From positions 356,058 through 420,057 of the forward strand of contig CAJNDS010002296.1 of the NCBI GenBank assembly GCA_905221605.1: DNA of 64,000 bases, read 5' to 3'. The position numbers and the translations under genes are program-made. The notes beneath the pieces were generated by a model. It searched no databases and had not been told where the DNA came from. It was given only the letters and a program-made list of their open reading frames with translations. How positions within the stretch are numbered: position 1 is the first letter of the stretch; each line of letters starts with the position of its first letter. Below are positions 1 through 12,700 of this stretch, piece by piece. Source of the stretch: Symbiodinium natans. Its lineage: Eukaryota > Sar > Dinophyceae > Suessiales > Symbiodiniaceae.

Positions 1-1624
1 GTAGAGCTCTACGAGCACTTCGGGGGTTGCTGTCATGTATACCTCGTAAAACCAGAGCCCCAAACCCTAAGCCTGAGCTAGAAAAACAAGCTCGCGTCCC
101 AAACCTTGCAACCCCCGCTAATCCGGGTCCCTACATTAACCCTAGTAAACCCTAAACCCTAAACTCCTAGAGAAAGATCCAGGACTCGGTCCACTTCCTA
201 CCATATGCACAGCTCTGCACTTTCGATCTGATAGGCCGAGTGCCGAGAGTTTAGGGTTTCGGGTTTAGGATTTAGGGTCAGATGCTGGCAGGTTCAGTTG
301 TGAGTTTAGGCTTCAGAGTTTAGGGTTTCGGGTTTAGGGTTTCGGGTCAGAAGCTTCCGGTGTTGGTTTTCCTGGCCCCTCGCCATCTTTATGACGAGAA
401 GCACTTGTGGGGTTCTGTCGTCCGGCTGGCGGGGTTTTAGGGTTTAGGGTTTAGGGATTAGGGTTTAGGGTTTAAGGTTTAGGGTTTAAGGGTTTAGGGT
501 TTAGCAGGAGTTCATGTTCGTTTGGGCGTCAGCCATGGCGCACGCAGGGACTGTAAGCACTATCCACGGTCTGGCAGGTGCAAAATTTCTGGCATGAACT
601 GCAAAGTATGTGGCCCGCGATGTACCTGCGAGTGGCGCGAAATTAAACAGCTCCATGGCACGATGAACAAATTGCTTTGACTGCAATAGAGGTCGGATCA
701 GGATGGTTTAAGGTTTCGTGTTTACCAGCCCCTGCACACTGAGTGTTTCATCATAGTTGAAGATTGGGCTGTCTAGATTCATCACAAAGCATGACTCGCA
801 GGCTTAACCCTATTCCCCAGACTAACGCGAAACCCTCACCCCTAAACCCGAACCGCAACCAACGTGAAGCCACACTTGAGCAAGACAAAGGTGGAAGTGC
901 AACCAGGAGGTTTCTGGTTCAGGGCACCCTTAATTAACCCAAACCCTAAACCATAAACCGGTAGGGCATCGGGTCTATTCGGGTCTCAATTTGTCGTGAT
1001 CATGAACGACGTTTCGCCTTTTCATTTTTCGGCGGGGTGGCGGGGGGAGGGGATTTGAGAGGTTGCTCCAGGAAAGCTGCGCCCGAAACTGGCCCGAAAC
1101 CCTAAACCCTAGACCCTAAGCCCTAAGCCCTAAACCCTAAACCTTAAAACCCCTGCACCGGCCCTGCTCACAGGTCCGCGGATCCTGAACCCCTTCTCGG
1201 AGCCCATCAGCCAGGCCTCTTGCACATCAGCCCAAGATCCCCCAATAGGGTCTAGGGTTTAGGGTTTAGGGTTTAGTGGGTGTAGGGTTTGGGTTCAGGG
1301 TTTAGTGGGTTTAGGGTTTTTCCTTATCTTTTGCTTTTGATGCCTTGCATGGTTGATCTGCAACCTAAGCCAGTTCCAGTTCCCCGCTACGTGTACGTCT
1401 TACTCGGAACCAAGCCTAAACCCTAAACCCTATCCTTCGTGAGTCATGGTCCCCTTTAAGTCTGAGCATTGTGTATCACATCCTTTGTGCAGGTTGTTTC
1501 CGCGAACCAGGACCAGGTCACATACGAAGGCGCAGTGCTTCCTGCCCCCCTAACCTTTCGGGTTTTGGGTGTTGGGCTTAGCACTTACGATTTAGGGACC
1601 TGGTAGTCGCTTAGCTCGCTACAA
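1..1624. repeat. Telomere-like heptamer tracts, no gene seen
   Basis: Short blocks of TTTAGGG (for example 431-505, 1255-1320) and CCCTAAA (for example 140-165, 1098-1146) alternate with unique sequence. Variants such as TTTCGGG, TTTAGGA and TTCAGGG are frequent. No exon with clear splice sites and coding bias was found. The tracts switch strand repeatedly, which a true chromosome end would not do. Confidence 0.8.
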
Positions 1625-2198
1625 TCATATAATCCGGTTAAAAGGACTTAAGTTAAAAAGTTCCGAAGTCCATGATGTTTTGGTCATTGCTTCAATTTCA
1701 TAGCTGCCTCTTCGTTTGTTAATACTCATTGGGTCATCAAGTATATAAGACGGGTCGCCTAACATTCTATTGTGCCATTGCACCCCTTGTAGTTCTTCAT
1801 CAGTAGGAATTTTGAAGCTGAAGGTATTAAGCGTTATTGTGATTGTTGTACTTCTTTGGTCGCTGTCAAAAGATTCAAGTAAATAAGTCCGCTTGAATAC
1901 CAACATTCAAAGCGTTAAGTTGCGTTATAATATTCGAGATTAATTGAGAAGCGAAGAAGACTTGATGTTTAGCGTCAATCTTACAAAACCCTTCAATTTC
2001 ACCAGTGCTAGTTTTATACCATATTGGATAAAAGTATTGATAAAGTCCTTCAGGGGTAGTATAATAACTGTGAGGTATTACATCATCCGTTGCATACATA
2101 ACGGTATTTGGGAAAGTTTCTAGGTTTTCATCTAGCTCAATTATAGAGTCGCTACTTCTACTGCTTTGGGACAGTCTTTCGCCACCATCAACAAACAC
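1625..2198 (-). pseudogene. AT-rich broken reading frame of unknown family
   Basis: Two overlapping minus-strand frames, 2198-1875 (107 codons) and 1906-1625 (93 codons), read as one protein-like sequence interrupted by a frame change near 1875-1906. The upstream frame is acidic near its start and rich in aromatic residues; the downstream frame ends near FNLSPFNRII. Base composition is clearly more AT-rich than the GC-rich exons elsewhere, and the segment contains no telomere-like heptamers. I do not recognise the family. It could be a decayed insertion of organellar, viral or other foreign origin, or a host pseudogene. Only the two frames and the composition are seen directly; the rest is inference. 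Confidence 0.4.
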
Positions 2199-2370
2199 CT
2201 TTGAACATGTCTAAAGGGTTCTGAAGTATGGGCGCTAGGGTTGTATGGCGCATACAAGGGGTATATAAGGGGTCCCTAGTTAAACGCCCACATTAAGGGA
2301 CCATGCAACTACCCTAACCCTAAACCCAAAGCCCCTGAACGCCACAAATCTTATCGGGTTTGGGGTTGGG

Positions 2371-2548
2371 GTTTAGGGTTTAGGGTTTAGGGTTTAGGGT
2401 TTAGGGTTTAGGGTTTAGGGTTTAGGGTTTAGGGTTTAGGGTTTAGGGTTTAGGGTTTAGGGTTTAGGGTTTAGGGTTTAGGGGTTAGGGTTTAGGGTTT
2501 AGGGTTTAGGGTTCAGGGTTCAGGGTTTAGGGTTTAGGGTTTAGGGTA
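2371..2548 (+). repeat. Long TTTAGGG array
   Basis: About 25 head-to-tail heptamers, nearly perfect, with a few GGGTTCA and GGGGTTA variants near 2480-2525. It is the longest G-strand heptamer array in the window and is interstitial, with ordinary sequence on both sides. Confidence 0.95.
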
Positions 2549-2689
2549 CACCCAGTTTTCCGAAAGCCCAAACCCCGAACCCGTAAGCCGACTTCCTACA
2601 CCCAGTACCCAAGGCTGCGACCCTAGGGCTTTAGGGTTTAGGGTTTAGGGTTTAGGGCTTAGAAGGTAGGGTTATAGGTTATAGGTTGG

Positions 2690-2785
2690 GGGATGTTCCC
2701 CTTATACTAACCGTCCTTGCTAAGGGTTGTACTACCCTCTATTGGAATCCCCATTAAGGACTGTTAGTATAAGGGGGAGCATCCC
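2690..2785. mobile_element. MITE-like hairpin family 1, copy 1
   Basis: The element begins GGGATGTTCCCCTTATACT and ends with the complementary AGTATAAGGGGGAGCATCCC. The two arms of about 33 bases pair almost fully. Five further copies are at 10525, 22403, 29017, 31811 and 44866. No coding capacity, about 96 bases long. Confidence 0.85.
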
Positions 2786-2799
2786 AAGCTAAAGGTTTA

Positions 2800-5690
2800 T
2801 CGGATATCCGGTTCGAGGCTATGAAGGGCTTCTGGAATGAAGACTGCTTGGAGTTGGTAAGGTCCTGAAGCAGGGTGTGCATGTTGGCCGGCGTCAGCAG
2901 CTGTGTCAGCGGCTTTTGAAAGGCATGACTTCGATCGAGACAGGCCTCTATCGAGCGAGGCGCTCAATGGCACAACTTGTGGGTTCGGCCCACACCCAGA
3001 CAGGGTTCCAGCCAGTAAGGGAATAAGGGCCTAAACCCTAAACTCCAATATGACCCTAAACCCTGAACCCCAATATGACCCTAACCCTCAAATATAGGAC
3101 CCTAAACCCTTAACCCTAATCCCTTGGTGGTCACTGTCAATTTGGTGATGGGTCCTAACCCACAGGCACACCGGCTGAGTCAAATGCCTTGGCAGTCTTC
3201 TGACTCCAAAAGGTTTAGGGTTTAGGGTTTAGGGTTAAGTGTTTAGGGTTCATGGTTCAGCATTCAATGGGGTGGTTCGGGGCTTCGGGCGCTTTGTGTT
3301 CGATTCGTTTCTTTGTGTGGGGTAGTTTGGGCCTCGTGGAGTTTGGGGGTTCAGGGTTAAGGGTTCAGGGTTCAGGGTTCAGGGTTTAGGGTTTAGGGTT
3401 TAGGGTTTAGGGTTTAGGGTGAGGAACGTCACAGCGAAGAGCGGCTAGAGATGAGGTTTGCGCGATCCACGTCGGCCGTCTTTACGATGCCTCGCGGCCT
3501 TACTTGGGGTTTCTGGCAAGCTCCTTTTGCGAGGGTTACTAGATCAGTGTTAGGGATCCTTTTTACTTTTTGGGTTATGGGCTTTCTTATATATAAACAA
3601 AAAGGATGCTTTTTTCTTCCTTGGGGAACAGGGACTAAGGTTAAGGGTACTGTTACACTTGAAACCTCAAAGCATGAGAATGCCGTGGTTCTCGGTCTCG
3701 GGTCCCTTGGTCATGGGGTTTCGGGTGTAGCCTTCCGAGCACATGTAGCGCCGCACGCCGGAGGCGTTTTTTCTGCTCCGGGGGTGGCCAAGCTAGCAAG
3801 CCAGCCATTTGGTGACGGGGACTCTGTGGGTGGTCCGTGCTGTACTGTTGCCAGAGTCTGCGTGCCAGTGCGTGCGAATGGCCGGAGCCTCCATGCCCGC
3901 ACGATGTCGAACCCGTTTAGTCCATTCCGAAAACGCGCACCCACCATGCCCTAAGATAAAGGGAAGCAGTTCTTGGACGAGAAGCTCTGATTCATGCCTT
4001 TTCGGTGCGATGCCCCTGAACGCTGCGAATAACAGTGTTTAGTGCCTGTTAACACACGTAATTTCGGAAAGACCTAGCTTACTCAATGAATGCCTGGAGT
4101 TGTTTTTTTGTTTGATATTTGTATGTCCTGACTGTTGCCACTCTTCTACCCCTACCAACTGTCGAATCCCTTGGTTTTAACGACGAATATACTACTTTCC
4201 ACGACGACCGCATCCACCAGCCCCGACAGTACACACGGTGGGAACGTTTAGTGTTTAGGGCTGGGGGCCTTTGTCGTAGCATCATGCAGAAGGAGCCCTC
4301 GCACTTGCAAGCCCCCGAAACCTACAACCCTGAAACCTAACACAAGCCCTGGAAGCTATGAAGCCGCTCAGAACCTACTTAGACCCCCCCCCCCCAAATC
4401 CGGTAGGGAGACTTAAAGCGCCCCCCCAACCCCCCCCCCCCCCCCCGCCCCCCAGGGCCGAGAGGCCAAATGGCTTGAGGGTTGAGGGTGTGGGGTCCTA
4501 TCTACAGTTTATAGCCGCCTTAGGAATGATTTTGTTATATATATATATATATATATATTTCTCTACATATAGAAAAAACTATATATATATATATATATAT
4601 ATATATCAAGGGAACATTGGCAATACTGATTTTGAACAAGGTTCCAAGGGGGAGTATAGCGATAGGGTTTAGGGTTTAGGGGGTTGTTGAAAGAGGCAGC
4701 TCCGCTGTGCTTGGACGGCAGCTGCCGTAAGTCCCTAAACCATAAACCCTAATCCCTAAACCCTAAACCCTGAACTCTCAACCCTAAACCCTAAACCACC
4801 TTAGAAGCCTCCAGGCTCACCTTCACCCAGGGCCTACACCCTACAAGCCCAATGAACCCTATGAACCCTGTAGTGCCTGTAAAGTTTACCTTAAACCCTA
4901 AACCCTAAACCCTAAAGAGTACAGATCTTGCAGTGTAAGCCCTAGAAACCCTGAAGCGCCCTATCCGAGGTTGGCCTCGTGGTGGTACGGCCCTCCTGTG
5001 CTGTTCCTCTGGTCCTGGCCAGAGTCCAAGGTCACTGTCTACCCCTAAACCCTAAACCCTAAACTTGAGAAACCCCAAACCGTAAACCCTAGCGAGGAAT
5101 GAGGGGGCGGAACCTAAAGAATCTCTCAAAGGGTATACGTAAGGACAAAAGGTGCGTCAGTCCCTCTTTCCCTACTCAGAAACAGTGGGTCTAGGGTGCT
5201 GCTGACAACCTCAGGGGCTGGGGGCTAAGGGGTGTTTACTGTATTTTTTCCCTCATTCCACTTTTTTATGAAGCAGGGTTGATGTTTTCTGCTAAACCCG
5301 ACCGTAAAGCCGAAAAACCCTTAACCCTAAGCCCGGGGAGTGTATGTATGGCTCCCTTATGAACTTTGGTGGGTGTATTTCTGGGGTGTCCTTTCGAGGG
5401 CATGTGGAGGTTTAGGGATTGAGGCTATGGGCTTCCCTGTTCAAGTGCACTTTGTTTTCACCCTAAACCCTAAACCCGAAACCCTAAACCCTAAACCCTA
5501 AGTTTTTTTCCACAAGATTGGCACCTTTTCCGAGGTGGATGGCGCCTGTGTGGAACATTGTCCGAGGACGAAGATCCCAGTGGCTGGCAAGTGCACGGCG
5601 CCTAGAGCCTGCGTCATCGCTGTGGTGCCTTGCTAGGGTTTTGGGTTGAGGGTTCAGGGTTTAGGGTTTAGGGCAGACCCTAAACCCCTT
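2800..5690. other. Intergenic: heptamer tracts, simple repeats, no supported gene
   Basis: This stretch holds TTTAGGG tracts at 3210-3250 and 3355-3420, CCCTAAA tracts at 3030-3120, 4735-4800, 4890-4915 and 5460-5505, poly-C runs near 4385-4450, and an AT dinucleotide hairpin. A plus-strand open frame at 3451-3954 (167 codons) has no recognisable domain, no clear codon bias and mixed composition, so I do not call it a gene. An exon at 5560-5640 cannot be excluded. Confidence 0.6.
4536..4606. repeat. (TA)n hairpin
   Basis: Two TA dinucleotide runs (about 4536-4558 and 4580-4606) flank a short TTCTCTACATATAGAAAA core, so the whole can fold back. Similar TA runs occur near 6630, 17690, 19424, 29540, 31787, 31960 and 33535. 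Confidence 0.9.
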
Positions 5691-5696
5691 CAACCA

Positions 5697-5930
5697 ATGC
5701 CTGCCACAGATGAGTCCGAAATTGCAGCCCACATCCTTCTTGACTTCTTGTCTGTTGACCAAGGTATGCGTGATACAGCTGCTTTCCATGCCCGGGACAC
5801 ACAGGCTCATTCGCCGACTTGCCATGCTGTCTGGAAGTGTTGCCGGCCTGCTGACGCAGCAGGACTACATGCTGGCCATCCGCATGACAGACCCGTATGA
5901 AAGCAGTGCAGCCCTTGTGAGATTGCACAG
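5697..5930 (+). CDS. Candidate 5' exons of the PX-kelch gene
   Basis: An ATG at 5697 opens a frame beginning MPATDESEIAAHILLDFLSV, followed by a possible donor GTATGCG at 5764. A second coding stretch (about 5805-5930; QQDYMLAIRMTDPYESS) ends at a good donor, CACAG/GTAGGC at 5931. The frames of the two parts do not join cleanly, so the exact structure is unresolved. Confidence 0.45.
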
Positions 5931-8900
5931 GTAGGCTTGTTTTCCGCAACACCTTCAGGAGAGAGAGAGAGAGAGAGTGAAACGAGAGAGAGGGAGATCC
6001 AGCGAAGAGTCAAGAGTCAAATCTTTCCACAGCTTCATTGCTCAGAGCAGCACTTGTAGCAGAGGCGAGACCCAGGCCAGCTTCCATGGTGGTTCTTGGA
6101 TGTATTGTTTAGGGTCTAGAAATTCGGTTTACATGATCTGGCCACAGTCATGTGCACAGCCAAACTAGTGGCCGACGCAGCGCTATGCGAAACATTGGCA
6201 TGTGCCATCCTTGGTGAGGGAAACTGTACTTCCAACATAGTGAAACCTCCCTGACAAGGACCCCCCCCCCCCCCCAAAAAATAGGGCAACCCTGCTTCTA
6301 AAAATACCCATGCCTTGGGCGCCTGGCAGCATCTGCCAGCCTACTAATGGAGCCGGAGTATGTGGTCGAAGTGGTGGGGCATGCTCGAGAGCGCACCCAC
6401 GTGAAGTACTGCATCGTTACGACAGCTGCGGACGGCCGGCAATGGCAGGTCTACCGACGCTTCCGTGGCCTGGATTCTGTTTAAGGAAGCTGGGCTAGGA
6501 GACAAGGACATGATACTTTTTCTCTGTTATATGGTTCTTAGCTGCATTCTTACTTTGTTCTTAGCATGCTTCTTTTTTCATGAACGATCCATATTCTGTT
6601 AATCCGTATCCCTGTTGCTATCAAGTAGCATATATATATATATATATAGATATGTATGTATAAGTTTACACACATGTACATACATGTAAAACACATATGT
6701 ATATATGTATATATATATACATATATATATATACATATATCCTATTCTCCTTTTTGTTTCTATCCATATCATGGATGTGAGAGCAACTCAGGTGACCTCT
6801 TCGAGCTGCACAACATCTTGCGCCCAAAGCTTGGCGACTCCCGAGCTGCCTTGCCCACCAGGCCCTGAGCCTCTAAGACTTAAACCCCTATGCTGTTTGG
6901 GGTTCAGGGTTTAGGGTTTAGGGTTTAGGGTTGAGGGTGTAGGATCAATATCACGTAAACCAGAACACCCTCAACAAACCCATAAAAGCTCACAGAGCCC
7001 GTAGAGCCCTTAGAGCCCTAAGCCCTCAAACCCAGGAATCCTAGACCCTACCCACAAGGCGTGCGTACGGCTTCGGGAAGCTGCTGTTCGGCCAGGAGCA
7101 AGACACAGATTCTAGGATGAGATGGTACCCTAAACCCTAAACCCTAAACCCTAAACCCTAAACCCTAAACCCTAAACCCTAAACCCTAAACCCTAAACCC
7201 TGGTCTGTGCTCTGTTAGGAAACTCAAAGAGGAAGAGACAGGGTCGCGCCCTGATTGTAACAGGGTTGCTGGGCTACCTAGGATTTCATTCTGGAACGAC
7301 AGCACGAGCTCCAGACCTACTTGAATACAACACTGGCCGCGGATGCCTCCTTGTCTTCGGGTTCCTCCGGTTTGCGGCTCTTTCTGGGCCTGCCAGTGCC
7401 AAGGTAGGCCCTTGGGATATTTTGCGCTTGCTGTCTTTTTTTGGGTTTAAGAGTATTTAAGAGGACCTAAACCCTAAACCCTAAACCCTAAACTGGCCCT
7501 AAACCCTAAACCTAGACCCTAAATAACCCTAAACCCTAAGCCCTAAACCCTAAACCCCCAATTTCCTTCTGGGGCCAACCGAGGTGCTTCCTGAGTCCTT
7601 GAGCCTGGAGCCCGAGCTGAGCGAGCTCAGCTTGCCCGCCGACGTAGGGAAGCCTGGCCGGGCTTAGGGTTTGGGGGTTTAGGGTTTAGGGTTTAGGGTT
7701 TAGGCTTGAGGGTTGAGGGTTTAGGGTTTAGGGTTTAGGGAAGCTAGGTAGGCCGTTGGGGTACTTTCGGTATTTGTTCCCTTCGTTGGGCTTCAGAGGG
7801 CCCATGGGACATTTTTGTTTTGTAGATGTTTGCTTTTGTTGCGCTTCCTAGAACTCATCATATGAGAAAAATTCACTGAATTAGGGTCCCCTATATAGTA
7901 CAGCACCTTTTTCCCAAGGACCCCCCCAAAAAGGACCCTAGGTTAGAGAGCTGCCCATATTTGTGAAGTATTTGTCGGAGTTTTTCTTTGCGCCAAGCTA
8001 GGAAGTGGAAGACGCGGAGCAAGTTGGACTTCAGGCTTCTGCGGACCCTCTTCAGTGCGAGCTTGTCGAAAGAGCGCAAGGCGCACCTTGCGGATGTGCC
8101 CCTGTCCGTTGCGGAGCTGCATGACGTGGCAGAGACCATCTCAGAGCTGGCCGGAACAGCGACAACGTGCATCTTCCGCGCAGCCTCCCGTGCTGTTGCC
8201 GAGAGCGTGCGCCGCTCTCTCCCGGGCATGCTGGTCGGCACCGCGCGGATCTACGTCTTGAGTTCTTGGCAGGGACGCCCGCCTGCCCTCTCCCTGTTCC
8301 ACCTCCGGACGCGAAGCTTCGAAGACCTCCCGGCAAACTTGTCCCCATACTCCGCCGTAGCCTCGAGAGGCGGGGACCTGTTCGTGCTCACGGCCGAGGA
8401 CCATGCCGGCAACAGCGGTACGGCTTGGTCCAAGCCGTCCCTTGCCCAGATTCGGAATGAGCCCAAAACATATGGGGGTTTACGAAAATAGGGGATCCCT
8501 AAATAGGCCCCCAAATAGTAGGATCCCCTTGTAATAAGGACCCCAATAAGGTACTCCTAATTTCGGAAACCCCCATATTGGGTGTCGATCATTTTGGGTT
8601 GAGAGTGTTCAAGACCGTGCCTCAAGCAGCCTCAAGCAGCTTCGCTTCAGACGACTCTGAAGCAGAAAATAGCACCAGATAGCGCCCACGCTTCTCTTGT
8701 TGCCGGGGGATTCTAAATATTTTGAATGCCGATAGCGACGATAATGATGATGACGATGATGACGACGATGATGATCCTGCTGTTGGCATGCTGATTGCGA
8801 CTCTACTTGGGGATGTGGGGTGTGTCTGCATTGTGCAGCAAACATAACATCAGTGTGTGTGTGTGTGTGTGTTTCTCTGTGTCTGCGTGTCTGTCAATGT

Positions 8901-9760
8901 GCCGGTTGTACAAATATGATTGATGATGATGACGGTGATGAGCACATTGCATCATGGTTGCGATTTTCACCATCTGCCAAGACCGAGGCGGTTCCTGCGC
9001 TTCGATGTGATGCGCCGGCAATGGCACTCCCTTCCCCCGCGCCCGGGTGAGGACACGACGCGTTTTGCCTTAGCAGCGGCAGGCCCCCTGGGGTTCAGGT
9101 TTTGGGGTTTGGGGATTTGGGGTTTGGGGTTTGGGGTTTAGGGTTTGCTCAGGATGCGGATGTGTCTTGATGTGCCTTGAGGTGCAGAGACCCTAAACCC
9201 AGAACCCTCAACCTTTCAAGCCCAAGTTCCTGAGGGTTTAGGGGTTTAGGGTTTGGCGGTGTTAGGGTTTAGGGTTCTCAGCAGTTGGTCAGGGGTGGGC
9301 ATGAGGTACCCATTTCCCCAACTCCCTGTGACGAACGAGTAGGTTCACGTGGACTCCGGTTCGCTATATGAATGAAAGGGTTTTGGGTTAGGGTTTACAA
9401 GAGCTACGGTGTCCGTTTTTGTTTTGTTTTTTTTTTTTTTTGGGGGGGGGGTTTTCCAAATGATTAATGTCAGGCCCTTTGGTGGCAAATTAAATGCCCA
9501 CCCACAAGGACCCCCCCACAACATGAATTCCCCTAATTTTGGGAACCCCCCCCCCCCCCCCACGCCCCCATGTGGTAATTGAACTTAGATATGGGGGTCT
9601 TTTGTCCTAGGGTTTGTTGTTTAGGGTTCGGCGCTTGTTGTCAGGTTCGGCAGTCTATGCTGTGGGGGGCATGGGACACTCGGCCGGCAATTAGAGCTCC
9701 AAAACCCTAGAAGAGTCGCACGTCGCTGGGTCACCCCAGTGGCTGCTCTGCACCCTTCGC

Positions 9761-9791
<31 letters not shown>

Positions 9792-12700
9792 AAAAGTGCA
9801 GATTTTAGGGTTTAGGGTGTAGGGTGTATGGTTTAGGGTTTAGGGCTTACGGCTCCGAAACTCATCATAGTCAATTGTCGAAAAATGATGGCCCTAATCA
9901 CAAGCCGTGAAGAATGTGGTACACCCGGACACGCGGAATCTGTTTGAGATTTTACGGGATTCCGTGAGAAAAGTTGCCTACACAGGGGAGCCCTCAGCCC
10001 TAAACCCTCAACCCCTTAAGCCCTTGAACCCGTGCACCCTCAAAACCTAAAACCCTAAAACCCCAAAACCCTAAAACCCGAAAACCCCAAGCCTTAAAAC
10101 CCTAAACCCTTGAACCCTAAAAACCCTCAAGCCGACTGGTCACGAAAAAGAGGCTTTAGCTTGAATAGCTTTTGGCAATGGTTGTTGGGTTAGGGTTTAG
10201 GGTTTAGGTTTTAGGGTTTTGGGTTTAGGGCTTAGGGTGGTATAGGGTTTAGGGTTTAAGGTTGAGGGTTTAGGGTTAGGGTTTAGGGTCTGGGGTCTAG
10301 GGTTCAGGGTTTAGGGTTTAGGGTTCAGGGTTCAGGGTTCAGGAATTAGGGTTTAGGGTTTAGGGTTTAGAGTTTAAGGTTTAGGGTTTAGGGTTTAGGG
10401 TTCAGGTTTCAGGGTTGGAGCTAAGGTCCAAGGGATTATAAGGCTCTGAGGATCCCAAGGCAGGAATTCTCCCTAAACCCTGAATCCCCAAACTAAGGGT
10501 TCACTTTGGGCTGTGGTTCACTTTGGGATGTTCCCCTCTATACTAACGGTCCTCAATAGGAGTTATAGTACCCCTCTATGATGACCCTCTTAAGGACTGC
10601 TAGTATAAAGGGATCTCATTTTTCACATGCTGCGGCCGTGGACGTTCAAATTCGACGCCGGCTTAGTGAGATCCCGTAAGTCGGACCGCCCAAACCCTAA
10701 GCCCCAAACCCCACAGCAACCTGACCGCGGCCCTTCGCCGGCCGCCGAGGCGTCGTGGGCTCCGCCTATACCCTAAACCCAAACGGCCCTAAACCCTAAA
10801 CCCTAAACCCTCTCAGGGCGCCGGGGCGTCGTGGGCTCGGCCCACCGCTTTGATGTGGGCACAGGCGCCTGGCAGGCGAGCCCCTGGAGAGAGTTTAGCG
10901 TTTCGGGTTTAGGGTCTAGGGTCTAGGCACGCGACAGGCAACAAGGACTCCTCCGGACCACTGCTGAGACAGCCGCAACTCTTAACTCAGCGAGCATTTG
11001 AGGGTTTAGGGTTTGCGGTTCAGGGCTCATAGAGTTCACAGCGCCAGGGATAAGGGTTCAGGGGCTCAATGCTCAAGGGGCTTGAAAGGGTTTAGAGATG
11101 TAGGGGGGGCTTGTTTTGGGTTTTTCGGGCCAGCTCTTGGGGAATGGCTGGGGTTTAGGGCCTAGAGTTTAGGGTTGAGGGTTTAGGGTAGGACTCGCGG
11201 TCTGGGCTTGAAGTTCATGTTTTTTTTAAGGGCCTAGGCTTTTTTAGGAGGTTTCGAAGACCTACGAGTTCTTTGAGGGAAACCCGTCAAGATGCTGAAG
11301 AAACTCTTGGGACACTTACTGGCATCTCATTCTTATGAAGCATATGATGAAAGCCGAAGACGGGCCTGGGTGTGCGTGGCTTGGAGGAAGTCACGGTACT
11401 AGCACTGTTAAGATTACCTTTTGGTAGGTAGCCCTAAGCCCTGAACCCTACACCCTAACCCTAAACCCCAAAGGATTGCGCATAAGCCCCTGGGCAAACT
11501 CGAAAGCTTCGGGAGTTTTGCGCTTCTGTCGGGCTGTGGGTCTGGGTTTTGGTGTTTGCTTGGGGTTAGCAAAGGGCAGGGTCTGTGATGTTGCAGGGTG
11601 AGTGGTTTTAGGGGGTTGGGGTAGGGCCTAAGGGAACCAAGCTCCGACCCTAACGTACGCCTAAGCCCGAAATCCTCAATGCTTGCGAGACGCTTCCGCC
11701 GATGAACTGCCCCCGCTGCGACGTCGCTACTGCTGTTCGTGCGGGCGAGCTGTTTGTGACCCACGGCTTGAGACAACGCCCACATATCCTTGTAGCCTGT
11801 AACATCCCTGAACCCCGTACTTCCCTGGTAGAAGGAGAATCCCCCTTAGCCCCGAGCGCTAAATAGGCCCAAACCCTTAAAGCTCTCAACCCCAACCCCC
11901 TGACCCCTGTTCCTGTATGGGCATGCACGTACTATAATTACACCTAAATAAACTTGTCCTAAACCCAACACCCTAGACCCTCAACCTAATCCCGTCCCTC
12001 CGGCCGTCCCTTGAATGGCATCCCTTAAATTTCAAATGAGGCCGGAACCCCACAAGCGCCCCTTTCAACCCCCAAGGTTGAGGGTTTGTAGTTTAGGGTT
12101 TGGTGGGGTTTAGGGTTTAGGGCTTAGGGCTGAGGGTTTAGGGGTTCAGGGTTTAGGGTTCTATGAAAGCTTCTGGGCTTCCATTCAGCAGCCGCCTCAA
12201 CACTACACCCAGCATCTCTATCGCCCCCAGCCTGAAACCCCCCCAACCCTAAACCCCAAACCCCAAACCCCAAACCCCAAACCCTAAACCCTAAACCCTA
12301 AACCCTAAATAGACTCCAAGCCTTAACTCCCTAGACCCCTAAGCCCTTAAATCCCCCCCCACATCCTCGAAGCTTCTAAGCCCAGCAGCCGCAAGGATCG
12401 GCGGCAGCGAGCGAACTGGCGAGGCGAGCTCCCAGGTGGCGAGGGCTCATATCTTGACGGCCCCCAAAAATAGGGGAGGGGGGGGGGATCGGGGTATAGG
12501 GTTTAGGGCTTAGGGTGTGGGGTGTAGGGCTGGGGTTTAGTGGTTTAGGGGGTCTCACCTCCCCGAAAGCCCGCGCCTTAAGCCCTAAACCGATAGACCC
12601 TACCCCTAAACCTGAACCCTAAACCCTAAACCCTAAACCCTAAACCCTAACCCCTAAACCCTAAACCCTCAACCCTAAACCCTCAACCCTAAACCCTAAA

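Noticed and set aside
1-2548. The window as a chromosome end
   Set aside because: The TTTAGGG tracts change strand repeatedly, are short, continue over the whole 64 kb and lie within introns; no terminal array is present.
3451-3954. 167-codon plus-strand open frame as a gene
   Set aside because: No domain, mixed composition, overlapping open frames on the other strand and no splice or start support.
4358-4672. Proline-rich open frame at 4358-4672
   Set aside because: It is generated by poly-C and TA runs.
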